Positions 33,230 through 44,629 of a DNA stretch of 64,000 nucleotides are shown piece after piece. The position numbers and the translations under genes were made by a program. Origin of the DNA: Massospora cicadina (Eukaryota; Entomophthoromycota; Entomophthoromycetes; Entomophthorales; Entomophthoraceae); assembly GCA_022478985.1 (NCBI GenBank), contig JAKSZP010017410.1:36337-100336 (forward strand), read 5' to 3'. The notes below the pieces were generated by a model, which saw only the letters and a program-made list of their open reading frames with translations, was not told where the DNA came from and did no database searches. Position 1 is the stretch's first letter, and every line of letters starts with the position of its first letter.

Positions 33230-34124
33230 TGTCATGTTTACATGACCTAATAGAGGGCACAAACATCAAAATCAAGGCTGGGTGGTAGGAGGTCCAAATG
33301 GTTAAGTTTCAGGACCTTCCTGACCTAAAGCATACCCTGGACCAACGCTGGGTACAGTCCAGGTATGCTCAGGTCGTTATAGGTGAGGTGCACAGTGACC
33401 AGCCCCTTGTATCAGCCCTTGCGTTAAAAATAAACAAGTTATCTGTTATTTGATGATGGCAAAATTCAATTAAATGTTGAATGGGGGTCCAAAACCCATT
33501 CAGTTTACAAAATTTCCAACTTGGGTTGGCCTCAACTTCAATCAATTACTCAAGCTTGGACATTTTAAAGTATAGCACCTTGTCAGATGGAAGTGTGCAC
33601 TTATTGGTGCAACTTGGCTTGGTACCACTTTCTCCAATAGATTCTTTCCCTGGTTCAACTTAAATATGATTCTTTGACATCAACTTTTACTCATTAGTTG
33701 TCTTCTTTCTTACAATAAACCCTTAGTAAGTTTGAGTTTTTCTTATGTTAACTTGGGAGTACCTGTGCCCAGACCTCTTTGAGGAGGTCTTGCATCATGT
33801 TAGCCAATTCATTTGGTTTAAAATAAAAAAGCATCAGGTACACCGTTGGGCCGCCTAGGTTCCCTCCAAACCAGGGCACCCGTGCACTATAGACCTGTTC
33901 AAAACTTGGTTATGAACAGCCCTTTGAGGCACAGCCAAGTTTTACTGTTTGTTCTTTCCCTATTTATGTGTACTGTGCTAAATAATCTCGTCCTATGTCA
34001 CTTAAGCTCAAGCTCCCTCTTCTGGGTATCTTTATTTTAACACTGATGACTAGTTCCCTTGCGTTAATCCAGTTCTCCATGCACCACCACGCTGGGAACT
34101 GGATAGCTATAAACACTCCTGACA
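33230..34124 (+). repeat. E2 3' LTR
   Basis: Starts TGTCATGTTTACATG and ends CTCCTGACA. It is aligned along its length with 27795-28686 and more loosely with the E3 LTR (59304-60178, minus). Confidence 0.85.
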
Positions 34125-34835
34125 CCACACTCATTTTTGTTCTCTAATGTTTGGTCAAATGGGGGAGGGGGAAATGGTGCAATTTGGTCTGACCTACCAT
34201 TTAATATTTATTATACCACATATAAATAAAAGTTAATTTATCTAATAATTAAACTAAGGATTTGAATAACTTGCCTACATGCGTACTTTATGTTATAGAA
34301 ATAAATTACTATAACATGTATTAGGCTATACTGCCAATAATATTAAGTATTAAGTACACTAGGTTTCTTGCCATCCCGCTGGTGCTATGTCCCAAATTAT
34401 TTATATTATCTTTTACCTTGGCCCTGCAGCCATGTGAGCTTAATTCAACTTTTTAATATCATTATTTTATCTGCCTTGCTCCCAAGTTGGTGTAAAAATC
34501 AAAAAACTTTATTATTATCCCTAAATTCTAGGCTATGATTCCTATAAATTTAAGATTATTTATGAACTACCCACTATTCCTGAGTATCATTTTGGTTTAT
34601 AGTGATGGAAGTAGCATATTGTGATAGAATCTGTTTTTTACCATAGCATGTTGTAGCTACTGTTAATAAAATTCTATACAATCAGAAAAATTAATTTTCT
34701 GTTTTTCAAATGTCACCATCTTTGTACAGTTTTCTTACATTATTAATGTTTAAGCCTACCTGTACGCTGCAATTTGACACCTAAGCGCCAATTACAGCAG
34801 ATAGACTGTAATGAATGGTTGACACTACATGGAGT
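34125..34835. other. AT-rich stretch, nothing recognised
   Basis: A G-rich run (ATGGGGGAGGGGGAAATGG, near 34157-34175) lies shortly after E2. The rest is AT-rich with no long frame on either strand. It may hold the eroded 3' end of half-LINE 4, but I could not find the terminal motif. Confidence 0.45.
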
Positions 34836-35549
34836 TTACTGAGGTATAATATGACCACTAGTTGGCTGGTTCAGGAGAGGAGTCTTGGTGAGAGGGCTTC
34901 TTATTGGTTGAAGCAAGGGCAGCTGCACCCACCGCCTTAGGGGGAGGAGGAGGGAGACTACACTCCATTTGAAGAAAGTATTTGGGTTAGTGATGGAATC
35001 ATAATGAGAGGAGACAGGTGTGGGGGCTAAGTCTTGGGCAATTGAAGGAAGCGCGTCATTCTGAATGGTCCAGTTCAAGCACACAAATAAGATGGTACGC
35101 TCTCAATACACTCGAGCCTGGAAAAGGCTGGTCATAGGCAGATGGGATAATGGTATGAGAAGAAATAAAAAAGGTGATTTCTTTTGAAACAGGGCATAAA
35201 ATTTAAAGGAACAAGAGACCGCTTGCTAGGAGGCTCCATCGGGAACCACAACTTGAAGGATGTGATCAGAATGATATGTCAACAATCCAATGATTAGTTC
35301 TTTATGTATAATATTGGGTGGGAGGTGGGTGGGGAGTCCAACAAACTAAATTACAAAAAGTGGTAAAAGTGGGCAATTTTGTAAAAGTGGTTGGGAGGGG
35401 ATGCACTGGAATACTAGGGAAATGGTAGCTGAAGATGAAGTTGAGATCAAAAATTCCTTGGAGGGGTGTAAGTTAACAAAGCAGTCAGGCTGCATTACTT
35501 TCTGGGCTAATTTGATAACGTATCTATCAATATACAAAATTCCACAATC
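34836..35549 (-). pseudogene. Half-LINE 4 gag, middle and C-terminal part
   Basis: Frames give CGILYIDRYVIKLAQKVM (35346-35545), then TISLVFQC, then FVGLPTHLPPN just beyond a stop (near 35310-35345). The knuckle is eroded to FVCLNWTIQNDAL near 35060-35100. The 34836-35084 frame with FFKWSVVSLLLPLRRW matches the post-knuckle W-G region of the other gags. Confidence 0.6.
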
Positions 35550-36027
35550 TGGGTTAAGTCAATTATGGCATTTGCAATTTAATTGCATTTTGTTTCTGAA
35601 TAATTTTTTTAGAGCTTGGTTTAACTCCTCTTCAATATGTGATGCCAGTTTTCTTAGCTGTAAATCATTAAGTTAATAAAGTTCTAAAAGTTTAGATATG
35701 ATGGCGCAACTTTAAATTTCCCATATTTTTGGTGTGTTTCCCTCCTTTTTCTCTGTGCTGATTTAACATTTGGTATAAAGTGACCATAAATTTTAAGAGA
35801 ATCCCATCAGCCATCTTGCTGACCTCAGCTCACTTAACTTTAGAGGCCAACTTTCAACTCAGTTGTCTAATCTGTGAAGATTAGGCACCAGACAACCTTT
35901 ACTAACATCACAACGACTCTCACTAAGAAAACCCTCCTCATATGCTACCCCTTAGTGCATAAATCTTTTGGTTGAGTTGTTTTCTCTCTTAGAAAACATC
36001 TTGATACCCTTTGATATTCTTGACATA

Positions 36028-36664
36028 ATTTGGGATTTCTACCCAAATGACAGATTCAGATATGTCAGATAAAAGGAATCTTCACAAATTAACCAAATAG
36101 TTTACCCTTCTGTTGGGAATAATCCCCAATGAATGTTGACAGCTATCAAAATTGTAGATCAATCCCAATTTGGCCCAAAAGCCCAAACTTCTGACAGGCA
36201 TCATCACCCAATGAGAATTGACTACTATCAAAATGGCAATCAACCCCAACCAATATGGCCAAATCATGTTCCCTCAATTCCACCTAGCCTCAGGGTTCAA
36301 ACCTGAGCTATGAGACGAGCTCAATCAAATCAACTGAGATAAGTGAGCTTGCACTGAATCCCCAATCTGTTTATCTTATTAGATCCAGGCTTGGGTGTCT
36401 TAGAATTTCCTCGATAAACCTCTTCAATTACCCTTAAAAAGCTTTATTGAGTAGTAAATTTCACGCTTTTTCCTCCCTTTTTACAATTTTAAGTTAAAAT
36501 TTAATTTGTTCTTATTAGGAATTGCTTACCCAAACTTTGTATCTGGAAAAGACTTCTTGACCAAGAGAAGAAAAAATTAAGCAATCAACACCCTAAAACT
36601 TTGGGTCCCCTGGCCTCAAAATATTGAGGGATACGAGGTAATACACTCATGGGCTTGACAAAAC
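36028..36664 (+). repeat. F 5' LTR
   Basis: Direct repeat of 41743-42374. Shared landmarks are GCACTGAATCCCCAAT, AAGACTTCT and TTTGGGTCCCCTGGCCTCAA. Confidence 0.82.
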
Positions 36665-36680
36665 TGGTGCTCCCTGCCAG
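36665..36680 (+). other. F primer binding site
   Basis: TGGTGCTCCCTGCCAG directly follows the 5' LTR. The first eight bases equal those of J and G. Confidence 0.68.
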
Positions 36681-36779
36681 ATACACCCTGAGTTCATGGT
36701 GAAACATAATCTAAAAAACCCAACTATGAATAAAACAAAATATCATTTAATTTCATGTTATATCAGGAACATCTTAAAC

Positions 36780-38140
36780 TTTTGGTAAATTTCCCCACTA
36801 TGATGTGTAGGATGGAGCAACAAATCCTCACCCTTGAGCAACTTCTACTCTAACTTTAACATGTGACTACCAAGCTCAAAAGCGAAATTTGGAAGTTATC
36901 CCCTCTAGTTGCCACCAAATTGGCCCTTCAGGATGCCCACAATTAGGTAGATTCAATAATTGAGGATATCAACATCTTACAAATTAAAGTGGATGTTTAC
37001 ACCCTTATGACATGTCCAATAATAATAGTTCCCCTTTAGGAAAAAATGGTCCTCCTACGTCAATAAACGTTCTTCAATCATTAACCCCCAGTGGCATGTT
37101 CAAACTGACATTCAAAGATAGCTACGTCCCAGGCGAAGGAATTATATTCTCCTTCTTATTTTTTTATGAAAATGCTATGGAAAGAAGCTACTGGCACCCA
37201 GAGACTTAAACACTTGACCAACTGTCCTAGCTAAATGGCTCAAGGCATTATGATCCCCCATATGATGATTGCCATACTTGGACTGATGCCAAGACTGCCT
37301 GCTTTGGGAATTCAAAAGTGAATTAACCTTAACCAACTAAAAACAGACCTTTATTGGTATATGCCTTAATTGGGGGAAACTATTAGTAAATTCGCCCAAT
37401 GGTTTTACCTTGAAGCACAAACTCTGGCTGTAGGGAATTGTCTTATATTAGATGATGCCATCACCACTGACTTGTCAGCATTTAAAAATATGCCTAATAT
37501 TGTACTTTATCTTAAAGTGGTGAAGTCTAACTTAATGTCCCTCCTCCATATTAAAGAGGCTATATTAGAAATTCCAGCTGAACTACATAAACCCGTCAAG
37601 CCATCTCATTTTAACACTAATAAGTCCCAGTCCCAACTATTGGACATTACACCCCCAACTCACCTAGACCTAAATTATACTGCACTCATTGAAGAAGAAA
37701 CAGCCATAATGTAGCTGACTGTTGCATCCTTTAATGTAAGTTGGCAAAAGATCAGTCAGTATAGGGCAAGAGGCTCCCTATTCTGACAGAAAACAAGTTC
37801 CTCAAGACTTTGTTCTAACTCTAGCTCTATCCCCGACTTCAGGTTGTTTTGTGTTAGATGCCCCTGCAGAAGATGACATACCCTTTTCTATCCAAGAAAA
37901 TAAACATATCCCACTCTCTTAATTTTATGTTGGTCAGTTATTCCAAAAAATTTTGTTAGTCAACTCTTCTATGGAAATTCAAGCGCTGGCAGACAAAACA
38001 TTTAAATTCATTGAACAACCCTGAGCTTGGCCACAGAAGAATCCTCCATTTGCTTCATTACAAATCCCTACTGATAGTCTACTAGCTGTTAATTACAAGT
38101 TCAGATCTTCGGTGGTTTGAGTTAATGTAGTCACACATAA
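36780..38140 (+). pseudogene. F gag region
   Basis: A 65-codon frame at 37012-37209 (SLTPSGMFKLTFKDSYVPG) and a 114-codon frame at 37370-37714 (ISKFAQWFYLEAQTLAVGN) stand where capsid is expected. No zinc knuckle was recognised. The assignment rests on position after the primer site and before protease. Confidence 0.5.
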
Positions 38141-39840
38141 GGTTAAAGTCCTGGCAATAATTGTTACTAGCTCAACAGTTAACATTATTTCCTCCTGACT
38201 TATCTAAAATTATAAAAATGGCTCCAGACTTAAACCATGAGGCTAAATATGGAACAGCAGGTAGTCAGTATACTAAGGCGATTGGAGTGTCTCTGCCTTA
38301 CCTCTTCGCTTCAGAAAACTCTTAATTACTGCCCCCACCATTGCGTTAGACAATGATGCTTATGAGTTGGTTATTGGGGTCCAACTGATGCTGGAGTTTA
38401 ACTGCATCATCATCCACAAGGAAAAATACCTATCCCTACTAGGGTATAAGATTCCATTAATATTTGAACTCCCCGTTAAAATAAAGAAGCCTCTAAAAAA
38501 TGGACAGGCTTCCTCAAATACTCATCCTCCATTTTGCAAAATCAAGTACCAGTCTTAGAGGAACCTAAGATACCCCAGAGGCTGTGGATGCCAAAGAGGG
38601 AATTTCTCTGTATACCCCTCATTCTATTACAATACCCTTGGGCTCACAAGTTATTGTAGATATGGGGATTCAGATTCTTACCCCTCCTGATCAAATTTTA
38701 GAGCTTAGTGGACACTCAAACCCTTCAATCAAGGAAGCGTTAACTTTGGTGGGGATTTTGGATCCTGCCTATGGTATCTATCTCTATTATATTAGGGAAT
38801 CTAACCACTAAAACTCTTAAGGTCCCATGGCATGCCCATATTGCTTATGTAAAACTATGCCCTATCAAAAATATCGCCAATATGAGTTGTTTTGGCTCAT
38901 TACATGATTTAGAATTCGGTCCCTTACCCACCATGGCTTTGGTTGACAGTAGAACTGGGGATAATCTTACCCCAAATGAGCGCCATGATGTCAAAAAACT
39001 CCTCAAGGAATATGACGATATTTTTTCCTTGGGACCAAATATTATGGGAAAATTTCCGGGGTAATACATCAAATTGAAACTGAGGATCACCCTCCATTTA
39101 AATCCTGACCATATCAAAAATCTAATGTGTAGAAAGCTCAAGTGGCCTTAGATTTACAGCAACTTTTGGAAGCCGGGTTACTTGTATCTTCCAAAAGCTA
39201 TGGGCTTCACCACTCTTATTAATTTGGAAAAAGGATGCTGGTCACTGGGTCTTTATGGAATATTGCCACCTCAACTTGATCACTTACAAAGAAAGTTACC
39301 CCCTGCAGCATATAGATGACTCTTTACACTTAATGTCGGGATCCCACTATTTCTCATCTATGGATCTCGCCAGTGGATACTGGCAAGTTAGTTTGTCACC
39401 AGAGGATTGGGCAAAATGCGCTCTCATCACAAGTGAAGGACTATTTGAGCCCACTCAAATGATTCAGGGGTTATATAACGCCCCTGCTACCTTCCAACGC
39501 ACTATGGATGGACTATTAGGCGGTTTAAAAAGATCCTGAATACTAGTTCATCTTGATGATATTACCTGCCAGGCTAACCACCATTTAAATATTCAAAGTG
39601 GGTCGACCTTGGGACAAAGTACCACACCAAGAATTTATCTATCCAGTACAGGTTTTAAACTTGAAACCTGCACTAGGGTGGAAGCAGTTTTACCTTATCT
39701 TGATGATATTAGCGTTTTTAAAGAACCTTTACTGAACATCTATATCACCCCAGGCAAGTCTTTCAGCAGTTCTGAAAATTGTTGTTAAAACTAAAGCTGT
39801 CAAAAAACTCTTTCTTCCAGAGTGAGATGAATTTTTTTAA
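38141..39840 (+). pseudogene. F protease and reverse transcriptase
   Basis: Near 38140-38200 the frame STVNIISS follows a position where the protease triad should be; the catalytic Asp is no longer seen. YELVIGVQLMLEFN (38362-38405) ends the protease. The reverse transcriptase starts with DVKKLLKEYDDIFSLGP, then LLEAGLLVSS, YPLQHIDDSL, FSSMDLASGYWQVSL (palm Asp, 39351-39396), GLYNAPATFQRTMD and, across the 132-base insertion, HLDDI. Frame changes at 39061, 39180 and 39240. Confidence 0.78.
39565..39696 (-). mobile_element. 132-bp SINE-like insertion with exact 15-bp TSD
   Basis: ATCTTGATGATATTA occurs at 39550-39564 and 39697-39711. Removing 147 bases restores the L-D-D-I block of the F reverse transcriptase. 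On the minus strand the insert carries CTTTGTCCCAAGGTCGACCC, then ACTTTGAATATTTAAAT, resembling the LINE A and B termini. Upstream GGTTTCAAGTTTAAAACC could be the remains of a tRNA T-arm. Eighteen further bases follow the tail. Probably a 5'-truncated SINE or LINE-tail copy. Confidence 0.66.
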
Positions 39841-39921
39841 AATTATAAGGTCAGTAAAGCTGGAATATCCCCAATGGATGATAAGGTCTTGGCTATTGCT
39901 AAGATTTTCCCATAAATCCCT

Positions 39922-40620
39922 ATGAGATGTACAAGTATTCCTAGGAATGGTGGGCTATTATTGCCATTTATCTCCCATTTCTCAGAAATCTCTGAGCCTC
40001 TGTTTTATTTACTGAAGAAAGGAATACCCTTTCAGTGGAGAGAAGAGCAACAACAGGCCTTCAACCTGCTATGCGTCTCTCTCTCCCACTCTCCAGTATT
40101 TATTCATCTAAATTTTGATAAACCTTTCCTCCTCTTTACTGATGCTAGTGACATTGCTATTGGAGCCATACTATCTCAGCATGATGAGAACTTAGTGGAT
40201 AATCCCATAGCCTGCTACAGCAAGACCTAATTTAAAGCTGAAAGTAATTATAATATTACCAAACATGAATGCTTAGCAGTATAATTGGCTATTAAAAATT
40301 TTTGACCTTATCTATATAGGAAACATTTCACTATAATTACTGACCAAACTTCTCTACGATGGCTACAGCAAATGAAGGACCCTGATGGGAGGTTATCCCG
40401 ATGGGTGTTAAACCTCCAAAACTACAACTTCTCCATCATCCATCAACCAGGGCTCCTACATCAAAACGTGGATTGCCTATCTCAGCTTCCCATTTTAACT
40501 ATCACTGACCCTGAAGAGTATCGACTCCATGACCTCCTAACCCAACCACAGTTATGGAAGGAAAAATCCTCGAACCTCCAAAAGGAATTAAAGAAAAGAT
40601 TGGCAAATCTCCTAATATAA
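39922..40620 (+). pseudogene. F RNase H
   Basis: PFLLFTDASDIAIGAILSQ (40126-40182) has the T-D-A-S with the catalytic Asp intact. After a stop at 40228, a frame gives ESNYNITKHECLAV (Glu kept), then TDQTSLRWLQ and IIHQPGLLHQNVDCLSQLP (40434-40490). It degrades the RNA of the RNA/DNA hybrid. This is one of the better preserved parts of F. Confidence 0.8.
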
Positions 40621-40629
40621 GAATGGTCA

Positions 40630-41742
40630 ATTGTACAAACTTGTGTCCAAAATATGGGTGCCTTATGTAAGACCATCAGCTTGAACTGATGCCATATTAG
40701 AAGAACATCGGCATGTCAGTCATAGGGGAATTCAGAAAAACCTACCATTGGCTTAAAACTCAATGTTATTGGAAGTGATGCTTGTTTCTATCATTGAGTG
40801 TATTGGAGTCCTGTTTGGTATGTAAAAGCCAAGATGGACCTAATACCCACTCTCAACATACAGTGGTCTCACCCTATGAACCATTCCATACTATTAGCAT
40901 TGATGTTGTGGGACCTTTCCCTAGAACCTCCATTGGACATCAGTTTCTCATACTAGCCATGAACCATCTAACTAAGTGGATTGAAGCTTTATCGCTCCCC
41001 ACCGCTTCAGCAAAAGCCACCGCCACGTTTTTGTATAATAGCATTATTACCCAGCATGGGTGCCCTAACGTTGTTCATTCCAATAATGGACAAAATTTCC
41101 ACTCAATGCTGGTGAAAGATTTAGCTGACCTGATGATAACCACTCAGGTAGTTTCCACCCCCACCATGCTGCAACCAATGGAATGGTAGAGCAGGTAAAT
41201 GGCACTCTAGCTGAAATCCTTCAAAAAATGGCTATGACTGACCCCCTTCATTGGCCCCAATATTTGCCTAGTGAAATTATGGCCTATCATATTAGCTACC
41301 ATTGAATTACTAAGATGTCACCATTCCAGGCGTTGTATGATAGAAATCCCCATCTGCCTTCTAAAGTCCAGTCAATGCTTGACCAAGCTTCTCCTGAAGC
41401 ACATGAAGTCTCTATGCGAAGTATTTTGAATGAAATCATAAGACTTCAGGCCCTGGCTGCAGAAAATATGTATCTCACAACCAGTAGAGAAACTGCTCGT
41501 TTTGAAAATTAGCAGGATCCCCTACACACCTTCCATCCAGGTGACCTCATCCTATTCTACCATCGCGGGCCTGGAGGTCATGATCACAAACTGGGCACCA
41601 ACTAATCAGGGCCCTATTGAGTCATATATGAACAGGGCAATGAACACTCTATTATGGAGGTTGTTCAGGGCACAGTCATAAACCGTGTACAAGCTGTTTT
41701 CTCCATCCGTTTCCCCACTGCACCAATATCTAGAGGGGTTAT
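40630..41742 (+). pseudogene. F integrase
   Basis: The 40782-41189 frame has CLVCKS (part of the zinc-binding block), SIDVVGPFPRT with the first catalytic Asp (near 40900), and HSNNGQNF where the second Asp is Asn. Beyond a shift comes NGMVEQVNGTL with the Glu. Then LYDRNPHLPS (41334-41365) and a C-terminal part to 41740 (HSIMEVVQGTVINRVQAVFS). No chromodomain. Confidence 0.78.
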
Positions 41743-42374
41743 TGTTGGGATTCCTACCCAAATGATGGATTCAAATATGTTGGCATTGGTAATTGATCCC
41801 AAACCAACAAAAAGGCCCAAACTTCTGTTGGGGATAGTCCCAAATGAAAGTCAGAAACTATTGAAATTGGAGATCCATTTTGATTTGGCCAAAAAGCTCA
41901 ACTTCTGACAGGCATCACCCCAAAGGGTTTGACTACTATCAAAATCGTGATCAACCCCAACTGATATAGCTGAATAATGCTCCCTAAATTCCACCCAACC
42001 TCTGGGTTAAAACCTGAACTATGAGACAAGCTCAATCAGATCATCTGAGATTTTGAGATTGCACTGAATCCCCAATTTGTTTATTTTATTAGATCTAGGC
42101 TTGGGCGGCTTAGATTTTTCCTGATAAACCTCTCTGATTACCTTTAAAAAGCTGGTATTGAGTAATAAACTTTACGCTTTTTTCTCCCTTTCACAATTTT
42201 AAGTTAAAAATGATTTGCTTTTATTAGAAATTGCTTACCCAAACGTTGTATCTGGAAAAGACTTCTCAACCAAGAGAAGCAAAAATTAAGCAATCCAACA
42301 CCGTGAAACTTTGGGTCCCCTGGCCTCAAAATATTGAGGAATATGAGGTATTACACCCATGGTCTTGAAAATGT
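41743..42374 (+). repeat. F 3' LTR
   Basis: Begins TGTTGGGATTCCTACC. Aligns with the 5' LTR to its end, with several short indels. Confidence 0.82.
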
Positions 42375-43375
42375 ACATTGGACTTTGTGACTCAACGGTA
42401 ACTTTTCCAACCTCTTCCTTGGCGTTGTCAGCACCAAGATATCTTTAATAGAGCTTCTTCTCTTAAACAGGTATATTCCAGTTTGGCTACTGGCAATTAC
42501 TTCAAATTGGTTAATCCCAGATTGGATACTAGTGATTAATTATTTTATACAACATAAGTTAAAGTAAAAAGTATAAGCTTAAGATTCTCCAGAAAGGCTC
42601 TTTATTAAATTACAAAGTGAAGTCTTATATATTTCATGAGTAAATTAAAGATGTAAATGAAAGTTTAATTTTAAAATATATGGAAAAGTTAGGGTTTCAA
42701 TAGGAGGATTTTCAAAATCCTTTAGTCAGATTGAATCTGACTGCTACTTTAGCTTATCCACTCATTCAATTAATTCCTGTATGTGCGAGCTCCTTCATGC
42801 GGCAGTAACCCCTGAACTTGAATGTTCAGAAGCATTTGTTCTAGGTCCCGCCTTCAGGATTTGGCTCATTGTAGTTGTTTTTAATATTGATTGATTGCCA
42901 AATCTAGAAATATGCATCTCAACCTTGGGTTCAAGAAGTTGCGCTCCTATGATGCACCTCACATCATGGCTTTGAGACAATTAGAAAGTAGATGCCTGCC
43001 CAAATTTAGTAATATTCTCGTTTAGACTTCTGATGCTTTAATTGGGGTCATTCAGGTTCACATTGGGGCGTCATTGGATGAATTCAAGTTATATTGGCCA
43101 CTTGAAGGTATAAAAGGTGGTCAAATTTCATATGAATTTTGGGCAGCGTCGTTGTCCTCTTCCAAAAAACTTTCAAATTGGTGAGGTGAAGATTAATTTG
43201 CATGATGTTGCTACTGGAAGGAAGATTTGCACATCAGTGCCTATAAAAGGCCTCTTTAGCCCTCATCCACGATGGCCTGGTCATCAGTACCACCACTGAT
43301 TTGGGTGTTGTTGTTATCATTAACTCCATTGATCGAGGTTAACCAGAAGCACTACTTGCAGTCTCATCCATGACA
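42375..43375 (-). repeat. H left LTR, larger part
   Basis: Aligns with 48665-48854 and then with 55949-56763 across the G insertion. Landmarks are CCTTGGCG, GGTTAATCCCAGATTGGATAC and AAGTATAAGCTTAAGATTC. It ends CATCCATGACA. The first 219 bases of this LTR are at 35809-36027. Confidence 0.82.
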
Positions 43376-43517
43376 CTCCCCCTTCCAAGGCAAGACTTGG
43401 GGAATTCATGTAGGTATTGGGCATGAACTCTGTTATAACAATGCTATTATCATCATCACGAATAGAGTATTCCACCCTCACTTTGGTAAGATGATTGCAG
43501 GACCAGTATTCTTGAGC

Positions 43518-44600
43518 TCAAGTTTCTCTGATTGTGTTCCTCCCAAAAAGTAGAAAAAAAGCCTTAGCGCCTATGTTGAATTTGGATAACTTGGTTCTTC
43601 TCTGTCCCTCTCTTTGTCTATGAGGGAGGTTAGCTTCAGTATTTCTTAAAGCTTTACCTGAAAATTTGATTAACTCTTCATCCAACTCCTGTTGGTAACT
43701 TCTGGGTGGTAAATTTATTCTATCTGCTGTTATGATTAATGCCAGGAGGCTATGAAGTGCAGCCTCTCGCCCATAATAGTCTTTGAAGAGAGACATTCCA
43801 ATCACGCAGTGGCTTAACCAGTAAGCCAACAATGCTGATGTTACCAACTGATCTCACTTCAAATTGTAGTCTAAGTTCATCTTCTTTAATACGCCTCTTA
43901 GGGTCCCGTTGACTATTTTGACACTCCCATTGGATGATGGTGTGTAGGGGATAGTGAGCTACTGCTTCACCTCTACCAGATCCAACAATTTCTTCAAACA
44001 TCTGAGATGAAGTTTTTGCCATTGTCTGAAAAGAGAGTTTGTAGCATCTGTGTCTTGTAACCACCTGGTTGTACAAGAAACGGGAAGTGGAATTCGCGAT
44101 GTACATCTTGACCATAGACGCTTCAACCCACTTGGTGAAATGGTCAATCGCCACCAGGATGAACTTGGCGCCACTAGGTGCTGTTGGCAATGATTCCACC
44201 ACGTCAATAGAGACATTGCTGAACGATGCAGTAGGTAGAATGGGCGTAATTCGAATCTCTTTTCCATCAGGAAAAAACTGGAGCAGTGTACACACAACTC
44301 CATTGCTTAATATACTTCGTTGACATGCATTCCCAGTAAAGCCTCTCCTTGAGGCAAGCCAACGTCTTCTGGAATCTAATATGAAACACATGCTTGTGAG
44401 CTTCCATCACTATCTCCATTTGATCACTGGGCTATATGTAGAAATGCCATTTGACTTAAACTTTCTTTTGCAGATTTCTATTGACACGCTGGGTGTCTTT
44501 AGAACATCTGCGCAGAACGCTCTTGACCTCTTTTGTCTCATCCTGACATGCCTCTTCAGGAATCCCAATCAGGTCTTACAGGCGATCACTCTATGGCGCC
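43518..44600 (-). pseudogene. H integrase
   Basis: The 43750-44391 frame has SIDVVESLPTAPSGAKFILV with the first catalytic Asp (near 44205), then DHFTKWVEA and FLYNQVVTRH. The next block SDNGKNF, with the second Asp, is present but one frame over (near 44020). The 43518-43847 frame (GREAALHSLLALIITADRI, ELDEELIKFSGKA) is the C-terminal region. The HHCC region lies upstream to 44600 in broken frames. Confidence 0.75.
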
Positions 44601-44629
44601 TGCAGGTGGAATAAAGGTAGTCTTGACAA

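Larger units (their letters stand above)
27795..34124 (+). mobile_element. Chromovirus E2 (Ty3/gypsy), full structure, decayed
   Basis: LTRs at 27795-28686 and 33230-34124 flank 4.5 kb with gag remnant, protease, reverse transcriptase, RNase H, integrase and chromodomain in that order on the plus strand. Flanking five bases are GCACA (27790-27794) and CCACA (34125-34129), four of five matching. A purine-rich AAAAGAGAAGAG precedes the 3' LTR. A SINE sits in the integrase C-terminus. The interior is homologous to E3 on the minus strand at the right edge. No TGG primer site follows the 5' LTR, unlike F, G, H and J, so a different priming mode is possible. Confidence 0.85.
36028..42374 (+). mobile_element. 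LTR retrotransposon F (Ty3/gypsy) nested in H left LTR
   Basis: LTRs at 36028-36664 and 41743-42374 flank about 5.1 kb with gag, protease, reverse transcriptase, RNase H and integrase on the plus strand. Flanks are ACATA (36023-36027) and ACATT (42375-42379). Removing F joins the H LTR cleanly to match the right LTR. The primer site follows the 5' LTR directly, and TCTAGAGGGGTTAT precedes the 3' LTR as polypurine tract. No chromodomain. Confidence 0.82.

Noticed and set aside
36028..36664. F and J LTRs as one family because both start TGTTGG
   Set aside because: Beyond the first bases and the shared primer site the LTR sequences do not align.
43100..43260. TATAAAAGG boxes on the plus strand in the H left LTR
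   Set aside because: H reads on the minus strand; the boxes are in the wrong direction for its own transcript and one is not kept in the right LTR. Not called as a promoter.
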